Assembly (NCBI GenBank): GCA_032164245.1
Contig: JAVMKO010000001.1
Span: 80,473,892 to 80,537,891 of the forward strand
Source: Sternotherus odoratus
Lineage: Eukaryota; Chordata; Testudines; Kinosternidae
DNA length: 64,000 nucleotides
Direction: 5' to 3'
Shown one piece after another: positions 42,491 to 64,000 of this stretch (positions are counted from its first letter, which is position 1; the number at the start of each line of letters is the position of its first letter). Made by a program: the position numbers and the translations under genes. The notes below the pieces were generated by a model. That model was not told the DNA's origin, searched no databases, and was given only the letters and a program-made list of their open reading frames with translations.

Positions 42491-44535
42491 TGTGTCCATT
42501 TTTTTATTTTAATATTTTTCCCCTTTCAGCCACATTCTATCCTTCCTCCCCAGTAAGAGGGAAGGGGGGCCTCTATATGGCCCAGACCCTGGGTGTGGGT
42601 AAACATTTTTTCTATGTCCATCACTGAAAGGATAAGGACAGTGAGTTAATAGTGTTGCCTGGACTAGGAGCCCCTTGTTTCTCTTCTCCTCACCTCGAGT
42701 CTCAGCTCCAAGCACTAGATCGTGATACTTCCATACCAGAAGCCCTCTTTCCCCACACACATTCCTGAATACTATCAATATCTTCTGACCTCCAGATTAC
42801 AGCACGGCCTACTGCCCACCTAAGTGGATCCTGCACACATGTCCACCACCCTACTTCCCTCCATGAGCAGAACACAGGCTAGACCCCGCCCCACTTCCGA
42901 ACAAAGTCTCCTCAGGACAGTGTTTGCTAGATAGAACCAGGGGATGCACAGCTAGGAGAGGGACACAGCTAGAATAAGGAAGATCCAAGGTTTCCTAAGC
43001 AGAGGCATGTGACTGATTCAGTGTGTTTGTGTATGCAAAGTGCACAGTGGGTGAGCAGGACGTGTATGTGTTGTAGGAACTAGAGAACAGACCCAAAGCC
43101 CACTGAAGTCAATGGGAGTCTTAGTTCAGGTGCCCCAGAGATGTGCAGTACACAAGCACCATCAGTGGAATGACTCGGAACTGAACACCTAGACTAGTTC
43201 AGTGCAGGGAAATGAAAGGGAACCAGAGCAGTGGGCAAAGCCTTTGACAGGGAGGAGAGCGGGGAAATCTCAGTATAAATCACTGACATGGGGAAGGGTC
43301 TGCAGGAAGATTGTTTGATGACTTTGCTTGACAGCTCAGGGGGAAGGGACTGACTGTGTGGGGAGGAAGGGGGCTGAGCACGGGGGTAGGTGAGGAGTGG
43401 GAAAAGAAAATTCCTACTCACATGATACAAATGTCCTTCCATCTCTCTCCAGTTTAAGGAAGGAGGTGGGGTTCTCACTTGATCAGCATCTAGTGGGAGG
43501 GGGGCCTAGTATCTCCCAGGCCCCTACCTCCAGCTGATACAGGATCCAAAACAACCCCACCCTTAGCTTCTGGACTGGGCACATAGGGGTTAAACACTCG
43601 CCTTGCAGCCAAGAAGGAGCTGGCCCAGAGTCCTTTGCTATGCCTTTAATCGTATCTGATACAGATGCAATGCTGGGGGGTGGGGTGGGGAGCGGAGAGA
43701 AGGCGGGTATGAAACAAAGAAGCCATTTAAAAAAAAGGGCCGAGAAAACGACCCCTGCGCTCCATTGCGGACGCCAAAACGATTGCACAAAGACACCGTT
43801 CATGACTGAAATTTCACCGCGCCAACGTGATTAAAGGATTCCATGGAGGGGTGGGGGAAGAGGGCGGAAGGCCATCGCTCTGTGGATTAACCTTTTCTTG
43901 GCAAGGATGGCGTGGACAGCAAATACGTGGCTTCCTGGGAGTTTATATCCTTTCCCTAGATGCAGCTGGGTATATATCCCCCCTTTACCTCAGTGGGCCA
44001 ATGACCTATTCAGCTCTTTTCAACTTGCCTCAGATGCCATCCCCTTATGTCTCATGTCCCTACACACACATGAGGGAGCTTAATTGGTGCCTATATGATG
44101 TTAAGTGATTATATGAGTAATGTAGAGATTGGTATATTGTAGGGCTGTATAACAATTCTACAGACAGGTGGATATAAACCCCTAGGGAAAGTGGACACAC
44201 ACGCACGGGGTGTGTGTGTGTGTGTGGGGGGGTGTTATATATTTTACAAATGTTAACTGTTTTTAAGAGCAAAGGCACCAAAATGTTATCCAAGGGCAAA
44301 ACAGCTCCTGTGCTTCAGATATGAACCTACAGCAGAGGGCAGCATGCACAACCAGAGATTGGTGGTGGTGGTTTTGTTTTTTGAACCCAAGAGCAATGGT
44401 TTAGAATGCAATCAGCCCGGATAAAAGGCACTAGCTGTTTTACCCTCTTTTTGGCTTTTTTGCCCCCAAAGCTGAAGTTCTTATACACACATAAGGCTTT
44501 GGGGCAAAATCTAGAGGCAGCAGCAGTTTTTAGGC
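42491..44535. other. Spacer between convergent SOX10 and POLR2F, left part
   Basis: No gene. CCCACTGAAGTCAATGGGAG near 43099 is a fragment of the palindromic MITE type seen at 21.15 and 33.46 kb. A (GT)n run of about 18 bp is at 44209-44226. Confidence 0.5.
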
Positions 44536-45074
44536 CAGGGGTGGGCAAACTATGGCCCATAAGCCACATCTGGCCCATGGGACATCCTATCTGGCCCCCT
44601 GGCCAGGAAGGCTTCCCACGGCCCCTCCCTCGCCTTTCCCCCGCCCCCTGAGCCACACCGCCGCACGGGCAATGCTTCTCCAAGCTCATGATAAGGGGTC
44701 CGGTGGGCTGGATAAGGGGCAGGGGCTCCCGGGGAGCAGGGTGGGTTGGCTGGGGTGGGGGGGTCTCTGGAGGGGGCAGTCAGGGAGCAGGGGAGGTTGG
44801 ATGGGGCATGGGAGTCCTGGGGGTCTGTCAGGGGGTGAATAGGGGTTGGGGCAGTCAGGGGACAGGGAGCAAGGGGGGTTGGGTGGGGGAGGTCCTGGGG
44901 GGACAGTTAGGGTGGGGGGGTCTTTGGAGGGGGCAGTCGGGGGCGGGAAGTGGGAGGGGGGTGGTTAGGAGGAGGGGCCAGGCTGTTTGGGGAGGCACAG
45001 CCTTCCCTACCCAGCCCTCCATACAATTTTGCAACCCCAATGTGGCCCTCAGGTCAAAAAGTTTGCCCACCCCA
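44536..45074. mobile_element. G-rich hAT-type element
   Basis: Ends CAGGGGTGGGCAAACTATGG and AAAGTTTGCCCACCCCA are inverted repeats. Target duplication: TTTTAGGC at 44528-44535 against CTTTAGGC at 45075-45082. The interior is a chain of GGTTGGxTGGGGGGG / GGGGCAGTCAGGG modules on the plus strand with strong quadruplex potential. No transposase; ORFs of about 130 codons are compositional. Confidence 0.8.
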
Positions 45075-45082
45075 CTTTAGGC

Positions 45083-46085
45083 CCATGAGGACTTTACCAT
45101 AGAGAAACAGCTTCTCTCAGTGGCAGAGGAGTGGGCTCCCATTTGTGCTCCTCTTGAACCATGTCAACAGTGGAGGTTAACATGACTGCTGCTATCTTAA
45201 ATGACAACGCCACCACTTCTTAACCAGACTGTTTTTTTAAAAAAACCTCCAGCTGTTAATGGTTCTCTAGCTACTTTAGCGATGGGGGGGGGGGGGGAGA
45301 GGGGTGACACACGTGCACATACAGTAGGGCTAGGGCAATGGCTAAGGCAAAGGTAGATTTATGGGGAGAGGGGATGACTGTATATGTAGTACAAGCCCAG
45401 ACTGTGCCTATAGTTGTTGAACAGGTTCCCAGTTGGTGGGGATTCAGGCCGGCAACTGTGCTTCCTGCTGGGGCATTGCCACTGAAAGGGGATCCTGGTG
45501 ATTGATAAGAAGTGGGGGGCAGGAGTGGAGAAACAATGGGGGATTTGATGAGAGCCGCTCTACGATACTCCTGAGAAGCCCCCAGAGCCAGCCCTGATCA
45601 GAGAGGAAATTGGGGGTTTCCACGGCAACCTGCTCCAGGGCACAAAGGCCCTGCTGTCTACTGGAAGGCAATGGAGGTGTCTCCTCCACTCCAACCCCTG
45701 GCTGTTGTAAAAAGGGGTGTGGGCAGAAGGCTCGTGATTGCTTCAGAGGGTTTCTGGAAGCCAGGCAGCTGCAGGATCATTTTTATAGAGCGAAGGTTTA
45801 ATATGACAAGGGGCCACTAAGTAGGGGGAACAGCTGCTCCCCTCAGTCTTTACACTAGCTTACAAGCCCAGGGCTTCTGAGGCGGAAGCACTGAGGGAAA
45901 GGCACTGCACACTGCTCAGTGAGCCTAACTGCAAGTTAACAGGCACTGTGCTTCTAAAGAGAGCGGCCAGGGCTGGCTGAGGCAGAGGGAAGGAATAACT
46001 ACAAACCTAAATTGATGGAAAGGAGGAAGAGGCCGCCTCCCCCCAGGCACAGCAGACTGAACTGTGGAGGAGGGAAAAAGCCCAC
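45083..46085. other. Spacer between convergent SOX10 and POLR2F, right part
   Basis: No gene. Contains a poly-G run at about 45283-45297. POLR2F's 3' end lies at the right boundary. Confidence 0.45.
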
Positions 46086-46105
46086 AATTCGCTTAAAAAT
46101 GGGAA

Positions 46106-46118
46106 TTTATTATTTATT
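46106..46118 (-). terminator. POLR2F: POLR2F polyadenylation signals
   Basis: On the minus strand the sequence reads AATAAATAATAAATT, giving two overlapping AATAAA-type hexamers (plus-strand TTTATT at 46106-46111 and 46113-46118), about 75-85 bp beyond the POLR2F stop. The very short 3' UTR suits a compact housekeeping gene. Confidence 0.75.
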
Positions 46119-46189
46119 TACACAAATATAAACAAAAATAAAAGCATCTGCAGGTGAAGGAGGAACCAGGGACACTGCCAGGAAGCAGA

Positions 46190-52909
<6,720 letters not shown>

Positions 52910-52924
<15 letters not shown>

Positions 52925-53330
52925 GCCGCCGACCCGGCGCGAGAATCTCGCGACACCCACCGCAACCCCCCAGGCCAGACAGTCGTCACAGAGCGGGCAA
53001 CCCACGAGCGCGGCCGATGACCTCCAAGCAGCCACTTCCGGGGTCGGGGCTGACGTAAGCGGAAGCGGACGGCAGAGCGGGTTCCCATGGTAACGGGAGC
53101 CGCTAATTCGGGTGAGTGAGCGGAGCGAGCGGGGCGGAGGGAATCGCTGCGCGCACCCGATTCTCCGCGCGTCCCGGGATGGGGCCGGCCCTCCGCCAAT
53201 CAGGGACCGGCACGGGTTTCCATGGAGACTGGAAGATGGCCGTAGCGCTTCATTCTCCCCTCCGTAGGCTTCCCCTCCCACTGGGCGCCGGGTGGCGAGG
53301 TCCCGTGGAAGGGCCTGGCACCGCCTGGGC
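52910..53330. promoter_or_regulatory. Bidirectional CpG-island promoter of POLR2F and C22orf23
   Basis: A CpG-dense block between the POLR2F ATG (52924, minus) and the C22orf23 leader (plus). Motifs by position: TCTCGCGA 52946-52953; ETS-type ACTTCCGG 53034-53041; CRE-like TGACGTAA 53051-53058; GGAAGCGG at 53061; X-box-like GTTCCCATGGTAAC 53081-53094; CCAAT 53196-53200; a second X-box-like GTTTCCATGGAGAC 53216-53229; GAAGATGGCC at 53231. No TATA box. ETS, CRE and TCTCGCGA suit a housekeeping divergent promoter; X-boxes bind RFX factors. Confidence 0.8.
53060..53111 (+). other. C22orf23: Possible C22orf23 non-coding first exon
   Basis: The first coding exon begins at 55142 with an acceptor, so an upstream leader exon is required. 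The best donor in the CpG island is GTGAGT at 53112 after CTAATTCGG. The start is a guess; other donors cannot be excluded. Confidence 0.35.
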
Positions 53331-53369
53331 TGAGCCACCCGGGTGCCCCCCTGTGTGGGAGAGGGCCCG

Positions 53370-53765
53370 TGGCACATCACAGCATTGCACCCTTGTGGGG
53401 CATGACAGGGCATTACTGTGGCACGTGGGGGGCATCAGGCATGTGGGGGTTTGGAGGCGACACCAGGCGCCGTTGCACTGTTGATCATGGGCCTTGCTTT
53501 GTTGCATTATTGTGTTGCCCCACTGCATTGCTTTGGGGCGATTGGGCATCATCCTTTTGCATTACACGGGGGAGGGGGGTCGTGGCATTGCATTGTGGTG
53601 GGGGCACTGTCCTGTGGCAATGCAGAGTGGTGAGAGGACAGCTCCCTCTTGCATTGTGCCAAGGTGGTAGGAGTGTCTCCCTGGGGCACTGTACTGTGGA
53701 GCAAGATGTCTTCTCTATGACATTGAATGGTGATGTCATCTGTGGTATCACAGATGTGAACTGAA
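53370..53765. repeat. Degenerate array of GCATTGTGGTGGGGCACTGT-like words
   Basis: TTGCATTATTGTG, CATTGCATTGTGGTGGGGG, CACTGTCCTGTGGCAATGCA, TTGCATTGTGCCAAGGTGG and GGGCACTGTACTGTGG recur at 20-45 bp spacing from the edge of the CpG island to about 53765. Strongly diverged tandem repeat without coding content. Confidence 0.5.
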
Positions 53766-53884
53766 GCTATATCACTGTGTACAAGGAAAAGGGTGTTTTT
53801 CCTTCAGCCAGTGGTGAGAGTTGACTGGTGGGAGGGTGCGTGTGTTTGTGTGGGCAGTGCTAAAGGTCCTTGAAGACTATAGCC

Positions 53885-54071
53885 CAGGGGTAGTCAATAG
53901 GCAGACTGTGGGCCAAATCTGGACTGCCAGATGCTTTTGAACGGACCCTGAAATCTTTTTATTTACTTATCATTACTGTTAGTATTTTTTATTATTTCCC
54001 CTGGAACCTGGGTCTTGGTTATACCTTGACCCAGAAATTTGGACCTTGACAAAAATAATTGACTACCCCTG
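53885..54071. mobile_element. hAT-type element
   Basis: Ends CAGGGGTAGTCAATAGG and ATTGACTACCCCTG are inverted repeats. Target duplication: CTATAGCC at 53877-53884 against CTATAGAC at 54072-54079 (7 of 8). 187 bp with an AT-rich middle. Non-autonomous. Confidence 0.85.
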
Positions 54072-54099
54072 CTATAGACCAGCATTAACTAAGATTATA

Positions 54100-54215
54100 T
54101 AGGGAGACAAGGTGGGTGAGGTAATATCTTTTGGACCAACTTCCTGTTGGTGAAAGAGACAAACTTTTGAGCTACACAGAGCTCTTCTTCGGATTACATT
54201 AGGTACATTCAGGAC
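54100..54215 (+). repeat. Dispersed turtle-type repeat fragment
   Basis: ACAAGGTGGGTGAGGTAATA, TCTTTTGGACCAACTTCCTG, TTGGTGAAAGAGACAAACTT and GAGCTACACAGAGCTCTTCT are consecutive blocks of a high-copy repeat in turtle and crocodilian genomes. Class not assigned. Confidence 0.65.
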
Positions 54216-54454
54216 AGGCAGCAAACCTGTTATCCCCTCCAGAGAGGAAGTGCCATGTTCTGAGATTAAGCATGTGAATGTGTTGAGTCCAAGCATCCCA
54301 AGGTATGGCTTTACAGCAAAGTAAGGTGTAATTGTAGTGTGGGTAAGCATACCTACATTAGCTTTTATTGAGCTAGCATGGGTAACTGTAGCAGCAAAGA
54401 CGTGGTGGCATGGGCTTCAGTGCAGGCTAACAATCCCAGCACAAGCCTGTAGGG

Positions 54455-54640
54455 CAGCGGTTCTCAAACTTCTTGAGACCGCGACCCCTTTTGCAGCTCC
54501 GTCAGCGCGGTGCGACCCCTCCAGTCCCCGCAGGGGGCGGGCTGCCGGCTGTGCACTGGCCCCCAGTCCCCGCTGCGAGTTGTGGCGGCAGAAGCTCGCG
54601 ACACCCTGGGAGGTCGCGACCCCCAGTTTGAGAAACCCTG
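54455..54640. mobile_element. hAT-type element with perfect 8-bp duplication
   Basis: CTGTAGGG at 54447-54454 is repeated exactly at 54641-54648. Ends are CAGCGGTTCTCAAAC and GTTTGAGAAACCCTG. The interior has GACCGCGACCCCTTTTGCAG and GGAGGTCGCGACCCCCAG. 186 bp, non-autonomous, same family as 25225-25829. Confidence 0.92.
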
Positions 54641-54648
54641 CTGTAGGG

Positions 54649-55141
54649 CACCCTTAGTAGATACTTGGATTTCTAACAATGCTGAAGTCCATGCTCCCAC
54701 ATTTTCACTACTATTGTTACCTGCGCTTTGTAGATCAAAACTGGTGTGGGTGTATCTACCTGCACTACAATTACAGCACCTTAATTTACAGTAGCAAAGT
54801 ATTCCAGCCTAAGCAGTGCTTAGTATGGTGGTGGTGGGTTCTAGGGGTTCACAACCTTTCTCAGTTGGAAGCAGGTTTGTCACTGTAACAGAGGGGAGAA
54901 TAAAAGAGGGCATGGGAGATTCTATCCAGTCCCTCAAACACTACAAGTAACTCTTCAAGACTCAAGACTTCAATGGATTTTTTATATTTAAGTAAGTATT
55001 AAGGTTGATTTTGAGGTAGTAGAGACTGTATAATGGAACCTTAAAATGACTGAGGGCTGCGAAGAGAGAATGTTCTTTTAAGTTGAACCATTAGAAGTTG
55101 AATATGATTTACCTAACTCCTTGCCTCACTGTCATTTTCAG
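54649..55141. other. Gene-free intronic or leader sequence
   Basis: Within the presumed first intron of C22orf23. TGGGTGTATCTACCTGCACTACA near 54749 is MITE-like. Nothing else identified. Confidence 0.4.
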
Positions 55142-55150
55142 GGTTTCAAA

Positions 55151-59928
<4,778 letters not shown>

Positions 59929-60741
59929 ACCAAGACCAGATACCAGAGCAGACCATTCCCACTCCTTCTTTCCTTTCCCTTCCAACAGGGCTGGGCCTCC
60001 ACCATAGAATGGTCACAGAACTGGTCTATGCCTATTCATCTAAGGCAGATCCGCTCGGAGGAATGTCAGTAGCACCTGTTGCATAAACCCAAGAGGGCAG
60101 TAACTATTTATGCATAGTACATAACAGGAGAAAGTCTTTGCAAAATCCTATGAACACTGACCAGTCTCCCTTCAGGCAGCTGTTACATGACTGGGTGAAC
60201 TTGATGGTTGGGTGAACCAAAACAGGGAGTTAGCTTTGTTCCCTTCCTCTGGAACAAAGATGACCTGCATAACAGACACCCGGAAGGAAAATCTCTGTCC
60301 CTTTTCCATATGGCACAAACTCTGGGGGTTCTGGTTGTTTGTAGTGGAAGCTGAAAATTAATGTGATTGTTTACTTCCTTGTCGCTGAATCCATCATCAC
60401 AGCCCTGGAAACTGCGTCAGCTGCAGAGCAGGAGAGGGAGGAGCAACCACACTGCCTTACATAAATATTATCCTTGATTTGAATGTGATTGCAGTGTGTG
60501 TGTGTGAGAGAGAGAGAACTTGTCTCTTGCTCATGTACTACAACAAGCAGGCTTAGAAATACTGGCTTGGACCAGGGGAGGAGTTCACAGTGCAGTCTAT
60601 TATTCCTCCATAATAGAAGCCAAAGCATTTCACCCTCTTACCCCTGTAGTGAACCAAGAGGCTGCTGGAATCCCCAATCTCATCCTTTCCTTAGGTTCAG
60701 AGGCTGAACTATTTATCAGCAGTACTCCACCCCCCTCCAAG
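59929..60741 (+). other. C22orf23 3' UTR and convergent spacer
   Basis: No canonical AATAAA is evident on the plus strand. CATAAA variants occur at about 60083 and 60460 and could serve. A (GT)n-(GA)n run lies at 60496-60516. Confidence 0.4.
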
Positions 60742-60816
60742 CACCCAACATTGGGCTCAAACCCATAACTCTGAGATTAAGACGTGCACGTGCTACCAAC
60801 CGAGCTAGCCAGCTAC
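60742..60816 (-). pseudogene. tRNA-Lys(CTT)-like pseudogene or SINE head
   Basis: The minus strand reads GTAGCTGGCTAGCTCGGTTG, GTAGCACGTGCACGTCTTAA, TCTCAGAGTTATGGGTTTGA, GCCCAATGTTGGGTG. It aligns over 75 nt with vertebrate tRNA-Lys(CTT): the A-box region, anticodon loop GTCTTAAT with CTT, and the B-box GGGTTTGAGCC are all recognisable. The invariant A14 is changed (CTCAGT to CTCGGT), B-box GTTCGA has become GTTTGA, and the acceptor stem is diverged. I therefore call it a decayed copy, not a functional tRNA. Confidence 0.7.
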
Positions 60817-60864
60817 CTCAGGTGAACCAAGCACAGGTAAGGATAAGCAACAGAGAGTGGCAGT

Positions 60865-62658
60865 AATTTTTTAACTCCGCCGGTTTTATTTTTCTGCAGA
60901 TGAATGGCAATCCCAGAGTTAGTACAGTGTAACAGTTTACAAATCAAAATACTGAAGGGAGTAGGACTGGGGATGTCAGACTGCAGCAGTTCTAATGGCC
61001 TTTGACAGTGCCTCAGCCGCACGCTACAAGGCCAAATTGACTGCTCTGCTTTGAAGAGGATAAGTTGTGCTCTGGGATCACCCCTGCCCAGAGATGACCA
61101 TAGAAAAGTGGCCACTGCTCCTGGATCAGCCAGTTGGGGGTTGAAACAGTATGATGGGGCCCTCCATTGCTAGGGGCTGAGTAGGCTGCCCCAACCAGTA
61201 CTGGTGGCCCTTGGGAGCAAGGTGATAAACTCAGCTCCCTCAATGGTTTGGTAAGCAAGGATCCCTGTATAAAAATATACTCCAGCAATGGTGGTTTGGA
61301 TCAAACCTGTAGTATGTTTATAAAGGGAATGCAGCAGTTTGCTCTGGGCTGGTAGTTACTCTGCTAACAAGGCAAGACAACAGCTGACCAATCAACACCC
61401 ACAAAACTCAATGTCTAACTCAGACCAATCAAACGGCTCAATAAATAGCTCCTCACTTTGGAGAAGGCAGAAAAAAGAAAGGAAGGAGGGAAGACTGGTC
61501 TCCCCATCCCCCAATGCGCACACACGACAAATCAAACGGGTTTAAAAAGCTGGATGGGGTTGAATCCATCTAGCAACAAACCTATAAAAAAAAAAACAAA
61601 TCCCCCCCTTTTGCACGTTTAAAAATATAAATACGAAGCTGGCGAAGGGCCAGCTGAGATTCCCTCCCCACTCCCCAAGCCGGCAGAAGGCAGCATTAGT
61701 GAGCAAGGCAACAGGACAACCTCGCTGGCACTGAATAAAGTCTTGCATTCTTTTCCCCTTCCCTGGAAAACGAATGTTCCTCCCTCCTTGCCCCCCAAAA
61801 ACCATAAGAGTGGGTCTATTTAGCAGCTGCAGCGAGGGTTAGATATCCTGAGCGGGGTATCTTGGATATGTCAATTGGACTCCCCATAATCCCTTTTCCT
61901 TAGCCTTTCCGCCTGGCCCTATCAGTGATCCCGCCCATCACGTGTCGTTGGGAGAGGGGAATCTCCACAAACAGCAGTGGTTACTTTTTTTATTTTTAGG
62001 AACTTGAGGCATGGAAAGTTTTGGGGGTTTCTTTCATTTTCGTTTACTTTTTCAATGAGAATTTAGTGCCAATAATCCTGTTTATAAGCCCCAGAGTCTT
62101 TTACAAAAGTTAAGAGTGGGAATTCATACTGCAAGGGAAAGAACTGGAGGTTGGGGAGGGACAACTGTGTACAGTCCCCAAGGCAGAGAGTACGAGGCAC
62201 ATGTGACTATCACAGTTAGAGTGAGGGACGGGGCGATTAGTGCAAGTTTCCCGCAAACACCAAAATCCTTTACTTACTGCTCAGACAGTTAATAATAATA
62301 TAATAAACACAAGTGGGTAATGACTCCTAAAGCTATTTCACCTCCTCCCCATGCCCCAAAGCTTGTGACTAGTAACTTTTCTCCTCTGATCAGGCTCCCC
62401 ACAGCCTTAGGAAGGGGGAGTATTGTTGATCAGACGTGCCGTGTCTCCTGTTTTGGACAATTCCACGTCCGTGGCTGAAAGCCGAGTTTCCCTGGGAGGA
62501 ATCAGCGTTGGCATGTGGGGATTGAAGAGAGTGGAGAGACAGCTTCTGGAGAAGAGTGGGAGGCAGAAGTCCCAGTGGCAGGTATCCAGCCAGACACAGG
62601 GAGGTCTGATGCAGTCAGACAGCGGCGCATCCATCCTTGCTTCTGGCTTTCTCCTGCT
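60865..62658 (-). other. MICALL1: MICALL1 3' UTR
   Basis: About 1.8 kb from the MICALL1 stop to the polyadenylation signal at 60885-60890. Contains several poly-A/T runs and no dispersed repeat that I recognise, consistent with a retained UTR. Confidence 0.65.
60885..60890 (-). terminator. MICALL1: MICALL1 polyadenylation signal
   Basis: Minus-strand AATAAA within AAAAATAAAACCGG. It lies about 70 bp from the tRNA-like copy and faces the C22orf23 3' end, so the two genes converge. Confidence 0.55.
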
Positions 62659-62774
62659 CTAGCTTTTCTCCTTGGGTGACTTGTTCTTGGATTCATGTTT
62701 ATTGCCAAGCAGCTTCAGCACCTTCATGGGCTTGAACTTTCCTTTCTTCTTGCCCTCTGACTCCTTGTGAAATT
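62659..62774 (-). CDS. MICALL1: MICALL1 last coding exon
   Basis: 116 coding bases: [21 protein letters not shown] then [17 protein letters not shown] and TAG at 62661-62659. Acceptor CTCTTTTGCAG. Confidence 0.94.
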
Positions 62775-63974
62775 CTGCAAAAGAGTTGAAAGGAGAGGGT
62801 GTTTTCTAAAGGACAGAGCTCAGGAGTGAGGTGTTCATACTGGTGCCTATACACTCCACAGACACATGCCCCCACCTGTGTGATGTATGCAGACCGGGGC
62901 TAAGCTACTTGATGCATGCATCTGTGTGAGCCACCAATGGCAAATATAAACACACACACGTTCAGTGCAGGTCACGGAGATTAGACACAGGAGACAGCTT
63001 TCTCAGGAGCTGTTCCCAGGCTGTGGAATGAACTCCCACAGGAATCAAGGACCAACACAAATCTCACCACCTTCTGCTCCAAGTGCAAAGCACATTTCTT
63101 TGATTTTGCCTTCTCTGACACACAGCAACGCATGTGTATATTATCTATACATCCTAACACACTTCTCCCTCTCAGAACAGGAGGAGGGAATTAGTCAGAT
63201 TGCATAATGCATTTGTGGGAGATGCTCAGAGGTGGTACGTGTGATATAAGAACCGATATAGAATAGAATAAATCCCTCGACACACACGTTCATGTGCATT
63301 TATACTAATGCCCTTTATTCTTCTGCCCTCTCCTTGGGAGCGTGAGAGAGTAGGCAGGACTCTGAAGTCCTCCAGTATTGGAATGAGGCTCCCATTCATG
63401 TTCTTACCTTTCTTTTTAATCATGGCTTCCAACAATTTATCCTCCTCTTCCTCTCTGAAAGAAACAATGGGAAACTGTTGAGAGATTCCACTCTGAGGAC
63501 AACAGCCATGACATTGTTGGAAGAGAAGAGCTCCCCACAGCCCATGACTGGTATGGTCCATTGGTATCCCATAATCCCTTGCTACAGTTACGACATATTC
63601 CCCATATACACATACCAGGACAGACATCATCCAGAAATACACACACATGCACCATCCCCACAAGTCATTAGCATTGATTCACAGGGACTGGGGGACCCTC
63701 AGGAAGGGCTATCGGTAACAGTGGCATTGTGGCGTTGCACTACACAATACATGTTCACCCCGTACAGTTGGGCTGCACCAACTTCTCCACTGAATCACTC
63801 AGACAGGGCTGTAAAGGCAGCCAGGTTTCAGCCAGATCTCCCCCTTTCCACTGTGTTACCTCTGCCGGTCCTCATCTAGGCAGTTGACAATGGCATTACG
63901 TTGTTCAATAATGGTGACCAGCTCCTGCATCAGCACCGTCTCCCTCTCTCGGTCGTCATCCGTCCAGTCCTTAG
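62659..63974 (-). CDS. MICALL1: MICAL-like protein 1, C-terminal part (3 exons, runs off the window)
   Basis: MICALL1 is a cytoplasmic adaptor on tubular recycling endosomes that binds Rab GTPases (Rab8, Rab13 and Rab35 are known) and EHD1. Only the C-terminus is here, in exons 63974-63860, 63454-63408 and 62774-62659: [91 protein letters not shown]. This is the end of the bMERB (DUF3585) coiled-coil Rab-binding domain plus the basic tail specific to MICALL1. All phases agree. The CH, LIM and proline-rich parts must lie beyond 64000. The flank next to C22orf23 agrees with human 22q13.1. Confidence 0.95.
62955..63185 (+). repeat. LINE-derived fragment in MICALL1 intron
   Basis: CAGGCTGTGGAATGAACTCC, CACAGGAATCAAGGACCAAC and CCAAGTGCAAAGCACATTTC resemble the decayed ...LWNELP... 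terminal coding region of a CR1/L2-type LINE. Short and diverged. Confidence 0.4.
63408..63454 (-). CDS. MICALL1: MICALL1 penultimate exon
   Basis: 47 bp: one base completing Arg, then [15 protein letters not shown] plus one base. Acceptor TTTCTTTCAG, donor GTAAGA. Confidence 0.94.
63860..63974 (-). CDS. MICALL1: MICALL1 exon, third from last
   Basis: 115 bp encoding the final bMERB helix, [20 protein letters not shown] then [17 protein letters not shown]. Donor GTAACA. The acceptor is taken as the TAG after GGGCTGGG, which gives the right phase; this end is a little less sure than the others. Confidence 0.88.
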
Positions 63975-64000
63975 CTACCCAGCCCAGAAAAGACAGGGAG

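Noticed and set aside
44688..45080. 130-codon glycine-rich frame
   Set aside because: It lies within the G-rich hAT element at 44536-45074 and is compositional.

Overview
The window is vertebrate nuclear DNA, most likely from a turtle. Genes are split by GT-AG introns and long gene-poor stretches. The dispersed repeats are CR1 LINE tails, hAT-type elements with 8-bp target duplications, palindromic MITEs, one MIR/CORE-SINE and a Tx1-like LINE fragment. That mix is typical of turtles; crocodilians are the main alternative. Species assignment is an inference from repeat style.

Four protein-coding genes can be reconstructed exon by exon: SOX10 (+, 463 aa, complete), POLR2F (-, 127 aa, complete), the orthologue of human C22orf23 (+, 234 aa, complete) and the last three exons of MICALL1 (-, continues past the right edge). 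Order and relative orientation match human 22q13.1, so this is a conserved amniote syntenic block.

Layout. 1-29.4 kb: SOX10 upstream flank with no gene, holding a Tx1-like LINE fragment, CR1 copies, hAT elements and MITEs, several very degenerate tandem arrays, and short SOX/E-box-rich stretches that are candidate SOX10 enhancers. 29.4-42.5 kb: SOX10, with a probable non-coding first exon, three coding exons and a 1.8-kb 3' UTR; introns carry a CR1 and MITEs. 42.5-46.1 kb: tail-to-tail spacer with a G-rich hAT element. 46.1-52.9 kb: POLR2F in five coding exons. 52.9-53.3 kb: CpG-rich head-to-head promoter shared by POLR2F and C22orf23, with ETS, CRE-like, TCTCGCGA, CCAAT and two RFX X-box-like motifs. 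55.1-59.9 kb: C22orf23 in six coding exons. 60.9-64.0 kb: 3' UTR and last exons of MICALL1, convergent with C22orf23.

The genes are neighbours by ancestry rather than by a shared pathway: a neural-crest and glial transcription factor, a core subunit of RNA polymerases I, II and III, a UPF0193 protein of unknown function, and an endosomal-recycling adaptor. I found no undescribed multi-gene system. The most unusual things are a 22-bp perfect inverted repeat just upstream of the SOX10 coding exon, a 5S rRNA-headed retroelement with a perfect 12-bp target duplication, a palindromic retroelement with its own 12-bp duplication, nested DNA transposons whose target duplications are readable by eye, and the two X-box-like motifs in the divergent promoter.
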